Origin: Sarcina ventriculi
GTDB taxonomy: Bacteria; Bacillota; Clostridia; Clostridiales; Clostridiaceae
Direction of reading: 5' to 3'
Length of the DNA stretch: 64,000 nt
NCBI RefSeq assembly: GCF_900456775.1
Contig: NZ_UAUL01000007.1
Location: 186,001-250,000 of the forward strand
Position numbers and translations under genes: made by a program. The notes under the pieces are model-generated. The model saw nothing but the letters and a program-made list of their open reading frames with translations. It was not told the DNA's origin and did not search any database. Shown piece after piece: positions 14,152-23,585 of this stretch (its first letter is position 1; each line of letters opens with the position of its first letter).

Positions 14152-15957
14152 TTATGAGTTTTGGAATATTCTTTCGAATTCTTCTCCATCAATTTTTTCT
14201 TTTTCAAGTAAAGCTTGAGCAACTGCATGAAGTTTATTAACATTTTCATTTAATATCTTTTCAGCTCTTTTATAAGCTTCATCTATAAGTGCCTTAACTT
14301 CTTCATCTATTTTAGCACTTGTTTCCTCACTTATATTGCTGCTTTTACCCATATCTCTACCTAAGAATACCTCGCCATTATCATTTCCAAATGATATAGT
14401 ACCAATTTTACTACTCATACCATACTGCATAACCATACTTCTTGCAATACTGCTAGTTCTATCTATATCATTTTTAGCACCAGTACTTATATCTCCAATT
14501 ATTATTTGTTCAGCAACTCTTCCACCTAAAAGCCCTACCATATCATCTTTTAATTTCAATTTAGATATATGACTTCTATCATTTTCTGGAAGATGCATAG
14601 TATATCCTGCTGCCATTCCTCTTGGGATTATACTTATTTCATGAACTGGATCAGAATGTTCAAGCATTCTCATAGCCACCGCATGACCTGCTTCATGATA
14701 AGCCGTAATTTTTTTATCATGAGCACTCATTACTCTACTTTTCTTTTCTGGTCCTGCTATTACTCTTGTTATAGCCTCTTCTATATCATCCATATCAATT
14801 GTCATCTTATTTCTTCTAACTGCTAAAAGTGCTGCTTCATTAGTTAGATTTTCCAAATCAGCCCCTGTAAATCCAGGTGTTCTTTTAGCTAATACTTTTA
14901 ATTCCACATCATCACCTAAATGTTTATTTCTAGTGTGAACTTTAAGTATAGCTTCTCTTCCTGCTACATCTGGAGCACCAACTACTATTTGTCTATCAAA
15001 TCTACCTGGTCTTAAAAGTGCAGGGTCTAATATATCTGGTCTATTAGTTGCCGCAATCATGATTATTCCTTCATTAACTCCAAATCCATCCATCTCAACT
15101 AAAAGCTGATTTAAAGTTTGTTCCCTTTCATCATGACCACCACCAACTCCAGCTCCTCTTTGTCTACCAACAGCATCTATTTCGTCAATAAATACTATGC
15201 AAGGAGCATTTTTCTTAGCTTGATCAAACATATCTCTAACTCTTGATGCACCAACACCAACAAACATTTCAACAAAATCTGAACCTGATATACTAAAGAA
15301 TGGTACACCAGCTTCACCAGATATTGCTTTAGCTAACAATGTTTTACCAGTTCCTGGAGGGCCAACTAATAATACTCCCTTCGGAATTCTAGCACCCATT
15401 TCTATATATTTTTTAGGTTGTTTTAAAAAGTCTACTATTTCTTCAAGTTCTGCTTTTTCTTCATCTGCACCAGCTACATCTTTAAAAGTAACCTTGTTGC
15501 TATTTGGTGGAGCCACTTTAGCCTTACTCTTACCAAAGTTCATTACACCTCTATTTCCTCCACCACCTTGAGATTGATTCATTATCATAAAGAAAAATAC
15601 TAAAAATACTACTACCATAAGTATTGTTGGAACAACTGATATCCATGCTGATGAACTATTTGTTTGTTGAAATTGTATTACAGCAGTATTAGTACTTGAA
15701 TATTGTGTTAATAATTGATTAAATGTTTCAGTAGGAACTACTACATTATATTTTGAACCATTTCTCATAGTTCCTGAAATTAAATCTTTACTTACATTTA
15801 CATTAGCTGTAGCAACTTGATTGTCTCTCCAACTTTGCTCAAATTGACTGTACCCAATAGTTGAACTAACATCTCCACTATTATATAAAGTAACAGCAGC
15901 CATTATAATCATTATAAGTACAACAATCCACACAGTTAATTTGGATGTCTTTCTCAT
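14152..15957 (-). CDS. ftsH: ATP-dependent zinc metalloprotease FtsH
   Basis: Membrane-anchored AAA+ protease for quality control of membrane and regulatory proteins. The 601 residues contain TM1 (about 8-25), an extracytoplasmic loop, TM2 (about 107-126, after [11 protein letters not shown]), and the AAA module. That module has Walker A GPPGTGKT (about 203), Walker [10 protein letters not shown] and the second region of homology [19 protein letters not shown]. The M41 peptidase domain has the zinc motif HEAGH near residue 421. A coiled tail follows. The gene is downstream of tilS and hpt, the conserved Firmicute order tilS-hpt-ftsH, with 47 bases from hpt and probable cotranscription. Confidence 0.97.
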   Translation of the reverse strand: MRKTSKLTVWIVVLIMIIMAAVTLYNSGDVSSTIGYSQFEQSWRDNQVATANVNVSKDLISGTMRNGSKYNVVVPTETFNQLLTQYSSTNTAVIQFQQTNSSSAWISVVPTILMVVVFLVFFFMIMNQSQGGGGNRGVMNFGKSKAKVAPPNSNKVTFKDVAGADEEKAELEEIVDFLKQPKKYIEMGARIPKGVLLVGPPGTGKTLLAKAISGEAGVPFFSISGSDFVEMFVGVGASRVRDMFDQAKKNAPCIVFIDEIDAVGRQRGAGVGGGHDEREQTLNQLLVEMDGFGVNEGIIMIAATNRPDILDPALLRPGRFDRQIVVGAPDVAGREAILKVHTRNKHLGDDVELKVLAKRTPGFTGADLENLTNEAALLAVRRNKMTIDMDDIEEAITRVIAGPEKKSRVMSAHDKKITAYHEAGHAVAMRMLEHSDPVHEISIIPRGMAAGYTMHLPENDRSHISKLKLKDDMVGLLGGRVAEQIIIGDISTGAKNDIDRTSSIARSMVMQYGMSSKIGTISFGNDNGEVFLGRDMGKSSNISEETSAKIDEEVKALIDEAYKRAEKILNENVNKLHAVAQALLEKEKIDGEEFERIFQNS

Positions 15958-16004
15958 TGCATTTGCCTCCTCTCTATATCATAAAATTTTATATTTAGTG
16001 ATGA

Positions 16005-16553
16005 TTATTTTTCATATATCTCTCTTTTTAATATTCCTATGAATGGTAGATTTCTATATTTTTCACTATAATCCATGCCATATCCAACTATGAATTCATC
16101 AGGAATATCAAATCCAATATATTTCACCTTAATATCTGCTTTTCTTCTAGCTTTTTTATTTAATAGTGCTACTATTTCTATACTAGCAGCCTTTCTAACA
16201 TTTAAATACTCTAAAAGATAACTTAAAGTTATTCCTGTATCTACTATATCTTCTACTATTAAAACATGTTTTCCTTCAATATCTTCATCTAAATCCTTTA
16301 GTATTTTTATAACACCAGAACTTTCTGTTGAACTGCCATAACTAGATACAGCCATAAAATCTAAAGAACAAGGTATCTTTATATGTTTTGCAAGATCTGA
16401 TGTGAAAATTACAGAACCCTTTAAAATACCTACTATTAATAAATCTTTACCTTCGTAGTCTTTTGATATTTGCATTGAAATCTCTTTAACACGTTTTAAT
16501 ATTTCTTCTTCTGAGTAAAGAGTTTCTTCAATATCATTTGTAATACTATTCAT
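16005..16553 (-). CDS. hpt: Hypoxanthine phosphoribosyltransferase
   Basis: Purine salvage enzyme that joins hypoxanthine or guanine to PRPP. The 182-residue type I PRTase has the PRPP loop VLIVEDIVDTGITL (about 98-111), the hood segment LDFMAVSSYGSSTESSG and YIGFDIPDEFIVGYGMDY near the C-terminus. The ATG at 16553 sits seven bases after AAAGGA, and an ATG two codons earlier is too close to it. The start overlaps the tilS end by 8 bases. In B. subtilis HprT and TilS jointly influence ftsH. Its substrate PRPP is the product of the prs locus that is broken at 35.5 kb. Confidence 0.95.
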   Translation of the reverse strand: MNSITNDIEETLYSEEEILKRVKEISMQISKDYEGKDLLIVGILKGSVIFTSDLAKHIKIPCSLDFMAVSSYGSSTESSGVIKILKDLDEDIEGKHVLIVEDIVDTGITLSYLLEYLNVRKAASIEIVALLNKKARRKADIKVKYIGFDIPDEFIVGYGMDYSEKYRNLPFIGILKREIYEK

Positions 16554-17958
16554 AATCATGTCCTTTCCTATTATATCTTATTTCTAAAAATGTTTTAGTA
16601 TTTTTAGTGACTTTAAATTTATCACTAGTTTTTAATCCCAAAATCCAAGCTACCTCATTATCAAATAATATTAAAGGTATGGTATCTCTTAAATCTTTAG
16701 GAACTTTAGCATCAATTAATATGTTTTTTATTTTTTGATTTCCTTTCATTCCTAATGGAATTATTTTATCTCCACTTTTTCTACCTCTTATAGTTATAGT
16801 CGAAATGTTAGAAATATCAAATACTTTTATGAAATTGTTGTTAACAAATCCATTAAAATTGTTCTTATTATATATTTTAAAAGTAAAATCACCATTTGCA
16901 TAGCAAAAATCACTATTTTCTATATCTTTTTTGGAAATTTTTAATTCTTCAACACTAACATGATTATTTTCTTCTTTTGTATTATTATTTACTTTTAACT
17001 TTATATTCCCATACTCATTAATCGCTACAACATTATTAGTTATATTTATTTTCTTTCCCGAAGTTCCTTTTTGAAGGCTTATTATGTCATATATGTGCTT
17101 CATTTCAAAATTATTGAATTTTAAACTAATATCAGCTAAAGCTTTTCTAATAATCCTTGTAATTACAGCATCCATTTCTTCAAAAGCCTGCTTTTTAATA
17201 ATAATATAAGCTTTTTCTATAATACAATATTCACTATATTTAGATTTTATTATACTATTAATTAACTCTATATCTTTGCTACAACTATAAGCTAGTCTAT
17301 TTAAGGCAAAAATAACCTCCTTGTTAAAGTTATCCTCTATATAAGGTATGGCTTTTAACCTTATTTTATTTCTTGAATAAATTTCTTCTAAATTGCTCTT
17401 ATCAATATGAGGATTTAATTCTTTTATTATGCAATATTTCTCTATTTCATCTCTTGTTAAGCATAAAATAGGTCTTATGTATTTATTATCTCTAATTGGC
17501 CTAATTCCAACTAAACCATCTATACCAGTCCCTCTAATAGCTCTCATTATAATAGTTTCAGCCTGATCATTAGCATTATGCGCTATTGCTATTTTATCTA
17601 TATTTAATGTCTTCATTAATTCTTCAAAAAATTCATAACGCGCATCTCTTCCTGCCATTTCAGTAGATACACCCTTATCTTTAGCTAATTTTTTAATATC
17701 TACTCGTTTAACATAACAAGGTATATTTAAATTTTTACAAAAATTTAAACAATAATTCTCATCATCTAATGCTGCATCCCCTCTTAAACAATGATTAACA
17801 TGAGCTGCAAATATAGTTATATTTAAACTCTCCTTTAGTTCATTCAAAATATTTAAAAGACAAATAGAATCAGGACCTCCAGATAAAGCTACCAATATTC
17901 TATCTTTATCTTTAATCATGGAGTTTTCTTTTATAAAACCCAAAACTTTATTTTCCAC
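16546..17958 (-). CDS. tilS: tRNA(Ile)-lysidine synthetase TilS
   Basis: Converts C34 of tRNA-Ile(CAU) to lysidine so that it reads AUA. The N-type ATP pyrophosphatase motif ILVALSGGPDS lies near the N-terminus, with NANDQAETIIMRAIRGTG (about 134-151). A middle domain and a C-terminal TilS domain (IRGRKSGDKIIPLGMKGNQKIKNI, about 390) follow. Two GTG starts are possible. The one at 17970 touches GGAG, while the one at 17958 (VENKVLGF) lies 11 bases after it and is preferred, giving 470 residues. AUA codons are common in this AT-rich genome, so the enzyme should be essential. It is cotranscribed with hpt and ftsH. Confidence 0.93.
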   Translation of the reverse strand: MENKVLGFIKENSMIKDKDRILVALSGGPDSICLLNILNELKESLNITIFAAHVNHCLRGDAALDDENYCLNFCKNLNIPCYVKRVDIKKLAKDKGVSTEMAGRDARYEFFEELMKTLNIDKIAIAHNANDQAETIIMRAIRGTGIDGLVGIRPIRDNKYIRPILCLTRDEIEKYCIIKELNPHIDKSNLEEIYSRNKIRLKAIPYIEDNFNKEVIFALNRLAYSCSKDIELINSIIKSKYSEYCIIEKAYIIIKKQAFEEMDAVITRIIRKALADISLKFNNFEMKHIYDIISLQKGTSGKKINITNNVVAINEYGNIKLKVNNNTKEENNHVSVEELKISKKDIENSDFCYANGDFTFKIYNKNNFNGFVNNNFIKVFDISNISTITIRGRKSGDKIIPLGMKGNQKIKNILIDAKVPKDLRDTIPLILFDNEVAWILGLKTSDKFKVTKNTKTFLEIRYNRKGHDYE

Positions 17959-18090
17959 TATTAAACACACTCCATTATAAATTTAACCTTATAACATTAT
18001 AGCATATTAAATCTTTAGTTAGAATTATAAATTAGTTTTATAATATCTTCAAATATTAAAATTAAAAATTTTGTACACTAATAAAATTTT

Positions 18091-18126
18091 AATAGATAAT
18101 AACTATAATTTAGTTATTATCTATTA
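18091..18126 (-). terminator. Terminator after spoIIE
   Basis: AATAGATAATAAC pairs with GTTATTATCTATT around a ~9-base loop, and the minus strand continues into AAAATTTTATT. It sits directly downstream of the spoIIE stop codon. The stem is AT-only, so efficiency is uncertain. Confidence 0.7.
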
Positions 18127-18128
18127 TT

Positions 18129-20501
18129 TTAACCTTCTGTAAAAATTTTTGACACAATTACAGTCATATCATCTTTAGCTTTTCCTTCATTAAATTCCTT
18201 AGCTTTTTTTAGTATACTTATAGCAAGATCTTTTGGCTGCTTGATATTAGTATTTTCTAAAAAATTGACAAGCCACTCAACATTAAAAGAACCATTTTCT
18301 TTATTATCTAAAATACCATCACTTATATTTATTATCAAATCCCCATTTTTAACATTTTTTTCTACTATATCTATATCTACTCTATCCAATACGCCAAAAG
18401 GTAAAGAATTAGAGTTTATGACTTCAACATCCTTTTTTCTCTTTATAAAACTCTCTACAGCTCCAACCTTCATAAATTTAACTTTTCCATTATATAAATC
18501 TATCTTCTGCATATCTAAAGTTGCAAACTTTTCTTCCTCATCAAACTTAATTCCTATTATAGAATTTATAGTATTTATAGCTATTACATCATCAAATCCA
18601 AGTTCTATAAATTTTTCCATAATCTCGATAGCCATTTTACTTTCTGTACCAGCGCCCTTTCCTGAGCCCATACCATCTGATATCGCCATTATATAACTTC
18701 CATCTTTGGTTTTGCCATTACTATAAGAATCACCTGTATATTTTTCATCAAATTTTTTATCAGCAGCCACATAAGATGTAACTTTATATTTAGTCGCTTC
18801 CTCAAAACAAGCTTCCCACCTATTAACACTTTTATTCATTTCAAAACCATTTTCACAAAGACTCATAGTTTTTCCAACTGCACTACTGACTATAGGCACT
18901 ATATATTCACAAATTTCCATTTGATTAAAATTATCCAATTGTATCTTTACATTAAGCCTTCCATATTTATCGTTATAGCATAATACATCATTATATACTA
19001 TATATTCTTTACTTAAAGCGACTTTAACATCATTTTCTACTCCCGTTAAAATATCTAGCTCCCCTTGAAAATTATCAACAAGCTCGTTTATAGTCAAAGC
19101 CATATTATTTATATTTTTAGATAGAAGTTCTCGTCCTTCCTTCAATCTTTTTTTGAGATTTTCATTAATTCTATAAATAGACATTGTATTTTCTAAATTT
19201 TTTATCAACGTATATTTTTTTAAACACTTCTTCTCAAGCTCTAACGGAAACATATCATTTTGACAATTATCTATAAGTTCTACAAATGAATTGTAAGTTG
19301 AAGTCAATTCATTTTTCCAACATACTAACTTTCTTTCACAATTTACACAAGTTTTTTCCGATATATCATCTATTAATACATTATATTTATTTTCTAGAGA
19401 AAACTCCTCGTCTCTTTTGTAATTTAATATATTCCCAATCATCCCTAAAATATCAGTTAAATTCCTCACCTTTATAGTGAAATCATTTGTAATCTTATCC
19501 AAACAATTTTCATTATATTTATTTACTTTTATATCTTCATTCTGTTCTAAAAATATATGCTTATATAAACTTTTAGGAATTAAAAAAAATATACCAGTTG
19601 CAATTAATACTTCTATCATTCCATATTGAGTTAGAGTTTCACAATACATATTTATAATTAAATACATTATATTAAAAGAAAAAAATGTTAATATTTTTCC
19701 TGTTTCTTTAAATATTCCAGCTACAAGACCACAAGAGCTATAAATTGCTATATACAAAGGTAAATTTCCAGAAACAAAGCCTAAAACAATTCCCATAATA
19801 GCACCAATACAAGCTCCCATATTATAACTAATTCCATACGAGATAGAAATAACAAATAGTAATGCTACTATATTTCTAAACCCAATCTGAAATAATGAAA
19901 TCTCTCCAATTCCAACTATAAGCAATGCTATAAATAATCCCAAAGTTATAATTTCATTACTATTAAACATATGCCTATTATAGATATTATCTAAACATTT
20001 TATACTATATGTCATCATAAAATATATAGGATAAATAAGACCTGAAATTATAAAAGATATTATTATATTTATAATGAAATCAGTCTTACTTATGAATACA
20101 CCATATGATAAAACTGTAAAAAATACAATTAAAAAACTAAGCCTAATCTTTTGATTATCAGTTGTTTTCATATTAGCAGTTTGTAAAATAATTATTAGCA
20201 TCAATATTATTAAATATAGAGGAAATTCTTTCACCTTATTAAAAAGAGTTATATATCCTAAAAATATTCCTAGCGAAGCACAATAAAATGTTTTTCTATC
20301 TTTTTTCATTACAGATAAAGAATATGCTATCCCAAAAGGTGCTAAACTATTAAAACCGCCAAAGCTCATAGCTATGTTAACCCTGCTTATTAATAATCCT
20401 ATAATAAAATACAAAACAAAATTTATAACAACATAACTATTGTTTTTTAATATAGAATTTTTATTGTCGCCATAATTATTAACTTTAGCTCCATATTGCA
20501 T
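18129..20501 (-). CDS. spoIIE: Stage II sporulation protein E, membrane PP2C phosphatase
   Basis: Dephosphorylates SpoIIAA at the polar septum and so activates sigma-F in the forespore. The protein has about ten hydrophobic membrane segments in the first ~330 residues, a central regulatory region with a cysteine pair (CVNCERKLVCW), and a C-terminal PP2C/SpoIIE phosphatase domain. That domain carries AISDGMGSGKGAGTESKMA (about 610-628) and ISDGILDN. The ATG at 20501 (MQYGAK) is placed seven bases after GAGGTG, and the longer frame from 20519 would overlap that site. About 790 residues is the usual size. It lies between the tRNA array and tilS as in Bacillus, and is likely under Spo0A/sigma-A control by family knowledge. 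Confidence 0.95.
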   Translation of the reverse strand: MQYGAKVNNYGDNKNSILKNNSYVVINFVLYFIIGLLISRVNIAMSFGGFNSLAPFGIAYSLSVMKKDRKTFYCASLGIFLGYITLFNKVKEFPLYLIILMLIIILQTANMKTTDNQKIRLSFLIVFFTVLSYGVFISKTDFIINIIISFIISGLIYPIYFMMTYSIKCLDNIYNRHMFNSNEIITLGLFIALLIVGIGEISLFQIGFRNIVALLFVISISYGISYNMGACIGAIMGIVLGFVSGNLPLYIAIYSSCGLVAGIFKETGKILTFFSFNIMYLIINMYCETLTQYGMIEVLIATGIFFLIPKSLYKHIFLEQNEDIKVNKYNENCLDKITNDFTIKVRNLTDILGMIGNILNYKRDEEFSLENKYNVLIDDISEKTCVNCERKLVCWKNELTSTYNSFVELIDNCQNDMFPLELEKKCLKKYTLIKNLENTMSIYRINENLKKRLKEGRELLSKNINNMALTINELVDNFQGELDILTGVENDVKVALSKEYIVYNDVLCYNDKYGRLNVKIQLDNFNQMEICEYIVPIVSSAVGKTMSLCENGFEMNKSVNRWEACFEEATKYKVTSYVAADKKFDEKYTGDSYSNGKTKDGSYIMAISDGMGSGKGAGTESKMAIEIMEKFIELGFDDVIAINTINSIIGIKFDEEEKFATLDMQKIDLYNGKVKFMKVGAVESFIKRKKDVEVINSNSLPFGVLDRVDIDIVEKNVKNGDLIINISDGILDNKENGSFNVEWLVNFLENTNIKQPKDLAISILKKAKEFNEGKAKDDMTVIVSKIFTEG

Positions 20502-20694
20502 ACAATTCACCTCTTCCATTAATTGTAATTATATTATACCAATATGGGATATTTTTTTATATAAATTTATGTATTTTTTTTACATTTTCGTAAGACATAT
20601 TTCTCTTTTTATATATATTTTTTTATTTTTTTTTATAATAATCTACACAAAAATAAAATAAAATACTATATATCATTTTTTATTGAAAACACAA

Positions 20695-20724
20695 AAAACT
20701 CATCTAAAAATTTAGATGAGTTTT
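20695..20724 (-). terminator. Terminator of the tRNA array
   Basis: AAAACTCATCTAAA pairs with TTTAGATGAGTTTT across two bases, followed on the minus strand by TTGTGTTTTC. The stem begins at the CCA end of the last tRNA-Leu, so it forms the end of the tRNA precursor. Confidence 0.9.
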
Positions 20725-20812
20725 GGTGCCGAAGACCGGAATCGAACCGGTACGATGTGTTAGCATCGCAGGATTTTAAGTCCTGTGCGTCTGCCAGTTC
20801 CGCCACTTCGGC
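20724..20812 (-). tRNA. tRNA-Leu (TAA anticodon), copy at 3' end of array
   Basis: The 89-nt complement has a GCCGAAG acceptor stem, a long class II variable arm, anticodon loop CTTAAAA (TAA, reading UUA) and an encoded CCA. It is the last tRNA of the array and is identical in sequence to the Leu genes at 20992 and 21261. UUA is a dominant leucine codon in this AT-rich genome, which may explain the copy number. Confidence 0.97.
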
Positions 20813-20828
20813 ATATATTTAATTTAAA

Positions 20829-20905
20829 TGGTAGCGGGAATAGGACTTGAACCTACGACCCTTCGGGTATGAACCGAATGCTCTAGCCAGCTGAGCTATC
20901 CCGCC
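20829..20905 (-). tRNA. tRNA-Met, elongator (CAT anticodon)
   Basis: The 77-nt complement begins GGCGGGATAGCTCAGC, has anticodon loop TTCATAC and ends CTACCA. The normal G1-U72 wobble pair and standard D loop separate it from the initiator, and its body differs from tRNA-Ile2(CAT). It is identical to the copy at 21097. Confidence 0.93.
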
Positions 20906-20910
20906 ATAAT

Positions 20911-20986
<76 letters not shown>

Positions 20987-20991
20987 ATATT

Positions 20992-21080
20992 TGGTGCCGA
21001 AGACCGGAATCGAACCGGTACGATGTGTTAGCATCGCAGGATTTTAAGTCCTGTGCGTCTGCCAGTTCCGCCACTTCGGC
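20992..21080 (-). tRNA. tRNA-Leu (TAA anticodon), middle copy
   Basis: This 89-nt gene is identical to the Leu tRNAs at 20724 and 21261. It starts 268 bases from the first copy, the period of the tandem repeat. Confidence 0.97.
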
Positions 21081-21096
21081 ATATATTTAATTTAAA

Positions 21097-21173
21097 TGGT
21101 AGCGGGAATAGGACTTGAACCTACGACCCTTCGGGTATGAACCGAATGCTCTAGCCAGCTGAGCTATCCCGCC
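21097..21173 (-). tRNA. tRNA-Met, elongator (CAT anticodon), second copy
   Basis: This 77-nt gene is identical to the elongator Met tRNA at 20829 and includes the same short AT-rich spacer on its 3' side. Confidence 0.93.
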
Positions 21174-21179
21174 ATAATT

Positions 21180-21255
<76 letters not shown>

Positions 21256-21260
21256 ATATT

Positions 21261-21349
21261 TGGTGCCGAAGACCGGAATCGAACCGGTACGATGTGTTAG
21301 CATCGCAGGATTTTAAGTCCTGTGCGTCTGCCAGTTCCGCCACTTCGGC
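21261..21349 (-). tRNA. tRNA-Leu (TAA anticodon), first gene of array
   Basis: This 89-nt gene is the promoter-proximal member of the array. It is identical to the two other Leu copies, but its 5' flank (GCATG...) differs, marking the edge of the repeated unit. Confidence 0.97.
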
Positions 21350-21388
21350 ATGCATTTAATTTCTTTAGTTATCTTAGCGACATGTTTT

Positions 21389-21417
21389 ATTATACATAAC
21401 ACTTTAGTAAGTGTCAA
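21389..21417 (-). promoter_or_regulatory. Consensus promoter of the tRNA array
   Basis: On the minus strand TTGACA (21417-21412), exactly 17 bases, then TATAAT (21394-21389): a perfect vegetative sigma-A promoter about 40 bases before the first tRNA-Leu. Confidence 0.92.
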
Positions 21418-21460
21418 CACTTTTTTAAAATTTTTTTTATAATTCTATAACAGACATAAA

Positions 21461-21545
21461 GGCTGTATCAAATATAGATAATTCTTAAAAATTTATATTA
21501 ACGTAAATGTAAATTAAAAAGAATGTAAATAATTTTGAAACAGCC
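21461..21545. repeat. Imperfect terminal inverted repeat pair
   Basis: GGCTGTATCAAA (21461-21472) is inverted as TTTGAAACAGCC (21534-21545), 11 of 12 matching, around an AT-rich 61-base centre. It lies between yabR and the tRNA promoter. It may be the yabR terminator with an unusually large loop, or a small relic of a mobile element. Confidence 0.45.
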
Positions 21546-21635
21546 ATTACCATACTTGATTTTAATTTAAAATGAATTTACTCCATATATAATATACTAA
21601 CCATAATAAATACTATTATTATGTTAATTTAAATT

Positions 21636-22037
21636 TTAGTAACTTCTCTTTTTATTTTTAACATCTTGATGTTTTTTAACATCTTGAAGTCTTTCTTCGC
21701 TATCTTTTAAAAACTTAGACATTATATCCTCAAAATTATTTGAAGAAGTTTTTCTTTTCTCTGAAATCCAATCTATTTCTATAGGTTTAGCGGATTTTCT
21801 TTTAGGTGGCATTGCTTGTTTAATAGATAAACTCATCTTACCATTATCATCTACTGAAAGAACTTTAACTTTAACTACATCCTGTTCTTTTAAATGTTCT
21901 CTTATATCTTTAACATAAGAATCAGCAACTTCTGAGATGTGAACTAATCCTGTCTTTCCACCAACTTCAACAAATGCACCAAAATTAGTAATATTTATTA
22001 CTTTGCCTTCTAATATGTTTCCTGCCTCTAAGGTCAT
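21636..22037 (-). CDS. S1 RNA-binding domain protein (YabR-like)
   Basis: Small cytoplasmic protein of 133 residues. Residues 1-70 form one S1 OB-fold (GNILEGKVINITNFGAFVEVGGKTGLVHISEVADSYV...). The tail is basic and low in complexity (KHQDVKNKKR). It matches B. subtilis YabR, the general-stress-protein-13 type S1 family, in size and position next to divIC and the tRNA genes. GGAGG lies 12 bases before the ATG. RNA binding is inferred from the fold, and the precise role in the cell is not known to me. Confidence 0.88.
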   Translation of the reverse strand: MTLEAGNILEGKVINITNFGAFVEVGGKTGLVHISEVADSYVKDIREHLKEQDVVKVKVLSVDDNGKMSLSIKQAMPPKRKSAKPIEIDWISEKRKTSSNNFEDIMSKFLKDSEERLQDVKKHQDVKNKKRSY

Positions 22038-22107
22038 GTTTAAAAGATTCCTCCTTAAATTAATTTAAAATAAATATATGTTATTTAAATAATAACCTAA
22101 AATACAA

Positions 22108-22389
22108 TTAATTAGATTCACTAGAACTTATTATAACCTTTTCTCCATTTCTTATCATTCCAAGACGTTCTCTAGCTAATCTTTCTATATATGAATCTGA
22201 GTTTACCATATCAACTTCATTCTGCAACTTTACATTTTCTTCTTGCAATTGCTGAAGTTCTTCATTTTTTGTAGCTATGTTCTTATTTAACCTTTTCATA
22301 GTAGATTCCTGTCTTACAAAAGCTATAATAAATACTCCAAATATTATCATAACCACTAACGTTTTAATTTTAATTTTTCCATTTCTCAT
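22108..22389 (-). CDS. divIC: Septum formation initiator, DivIC/FtsL-type
   Basis: Bitopic cell-division protein of 93 residues. It has a short cytoplasmic N-terminus (KIKIK), one TM helix (about 9-24, TLVVMIIFGVFIIAFV), and a periplasm-facing coiled coil (about 28-65, heptads through NEELQQLQEENVKLQNEVDMV). The family end motif YIERLARERLGMIRNGE follows. DivIC joins FtsL and DivIB/FtsQ in the divisome. The place between yabQ and yabR is the same as in B. subtilis. The gene belongs to the leftward sporulation/division operon. Confidence 0.9.
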   Translation of the reverse strand: MRNGKIKIKTLVVMIIFGVFIIAFVRQESTMKRLNKNIATKNEELQQLQEENVKLQNEVDMVNSDSYIERLARERLGMIRNGEKVIISSSESN

Positions 22390-22478
22390 ATATGTCCCCC
22401 AATAAAAAATGGCTTATTATAAGTATATTTTAAACACTATTATTTTTTTATTCAAGATTTTTTTCAATTCTTTAGTAA

Positions 22479-22853
22479 TTATTTTATAAAAATACTTTTA
22501 AATATATATATTAAATTCTTAAATATTACCCTTATAATTTTTAATAATTTCCTTATAAGCAAAGATTCAAATTTCAGTAGTTTTTTAGACAAGAAAATAA
22601 AATATATTCCCATTCCCAAAAGTATAAATACATACACATATAGGTTTAAAAAACCATAATTAAACTTTAATAAAAATATAAATACTATTATACTACATAA
22701 TATCCAAAATAATACATCTTGTAATATACTTATAATTTTTATTCTCTCTTTTCCCCTTATTATCCTGTAAATATCGAAAAAAATACCTATTATAAAGCCA
22801 GCTATAAATGGGTATATTATCATATCAAACTGTATTTTTAATGGCAATAACAT
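22479..22853 (-). CDS. yabQ: Spore cortex biosynthesis protein YabQ
   Basis: Integral membrane protein of 124 residues with about three hydrophobic helices. The first carries MIIYPFIAGFIIGIFFDIYRIIRG (about 11-34), including the family FDIYR motif, followed by two helices (about 45-85). YabQ localises to the outer forespore membrane and is needed for the cortex in B. subtilis. Its start is 8 bases after the yabP stop, so the two are one operon. Sequence divergence is high in this family, so the call rests on motif plus neighbour. Confidence 0.88.
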   Translation of the reverse strand: MLLPLKIQFDMIIYPFIAGFIIGIFFDIYRIIRGKERIKIISILQDVLFWILCSIIVFIFLLKFNYGFLNLYVYVFILLGMGIYFIFLSKKLLKFESLLIRKLLKIIRVIFKNLIYIFKSIFIK

Positions 22854-22861
22854 AATAATTA

Positions 22862-23149
22862 TTATCTCCCTAATCTAGGAATTATAAATCTTCTTTTTCT
22901 TCTAGCCTTTGTTCCTGAATATATTAAGCTGTCTACATATCCATGAATTATTATTTCACTATTTTCCAAGTCTAATTTTTTCACTCTAAGATTTTTCCCT
23001 TTTATAGCTAAAGAGCCTAAATTAGTGTTTACTGTTATCTTCTCATCATTAAAATTTAATACCTCTAATACTCCATTTACTACTAAAACTTTTCTATCTT
23101 CAAGATTTAAACTATTTTTATTTTCTTCTTTTACAAGTTTATTTTCCAT
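22862..23149 (-). CDS. yabP: Sporulation protein YabP
   Basis: The 95-residue YabP family protein has the pattern RKVLVVNGVLEVLNFNDEKI, then LGSLAIKGKNLRVKKLDLENSEIIIHG and VDSLIYSG. YabP is expressed in the mother cell under sigma-E in B. subtilis and acts with YabQ in cortex formation. The start ATG has GGAGG (AGGAGTTTT) upstream, and yabQ follows within 8 bases. There is no TM segment. The basic C-terminus KARRKRRFIIPRLGR is retained. Confidence 0.92.
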   Translation of the reverse strand: MENKLVKEENKNSLNLEDRKVLVVNGVLEVLNFNDEKITVNTNLGSLAIKGKNLRVKKLDLENSEIIIHGYVDSLIYSGTKARRKRRFIIPRLGR

Positions 23150-23259
23150 AAAACTCCTCCATATATTAAAAACTTTAAAATATTTTCTAAATTATAATTA
23201 TGCTAACTCAACATAAAAAATAACTAACTCAATTTTTAAATATGGAGACATTTATACTT

Positions 23260-23520
23260 TTATTCTGTATCCTCTTCGCCTTCTATTATTTCATACATAT
23301 TTTTTGCATCTTCTTTTCTAACATGTTCAGCTAAATTTATAATTTTTGCTTTTAATACTTTATTTCCAAAAACTATTTCTATAATATCATCTTCTTTTAA
23401 ATTAGTTGATGGTTTTGCCACCTTCCCATTTATACTAACTCTTCCACCCTCACAAGCTTCTTTTGCTACAGTTCTTCTCTTTATAATTCTAGATACTTTT
23501 AAATATTTATCTAATCTCAT
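23260..23520 (-). CDS. rqcP: S4-domain RNA-binding protein RqcP (YabO)
   Basis: An 86-residue protein made of one S4 domain: [41 protein letters not shown]. The family (Hsp15-like, YabO) binds the 50S subunit with tRNA. In B. subtilis RqcP works with RqcH in adding C-terminal alanine tails to stalled nascent chains. The gene keeps the Bacillus order mazG-hup/rqcP-yabP. AGGAGG precedes the ATG. Confidence 0.9.
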   Translation of the reverse strand: MRLDKYLKVSRIIKRRTVAKEACEGGRVSINGKVAKPSTNLKEDDIIEIVFGNKVLKAKIINLAEHVRKEDAKNMYEIIEGEEDTE

Positions 23521-23551
23521 ATATTTTCCTCCTATAAACCTAAATATTATT

Positions 23552-23579
23552 AAAGAACCTAAGATTTCTTAGGTTCTTT
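23552..23579 (-). terminator. Terminator after hup
   Basis: AAAGAACCTAAG pairs with CTTAGGTTCTTT around a 4-base loop. It is 6 bases past the hup stop codon and just before rqcP. It likely lets the abundant HU message end while some transcripts read on. Confidence 0.85.
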
Positions 23580-23585
23580 TCAAAA

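Noticed and set aside
18241-18696. 151-codon plus-strand frame opposite spoIIE
   Set aside because: Antisense shadow of the phosphatase domain, Ser/Phe-rich as expected from complementing this AT-rich coding strand.
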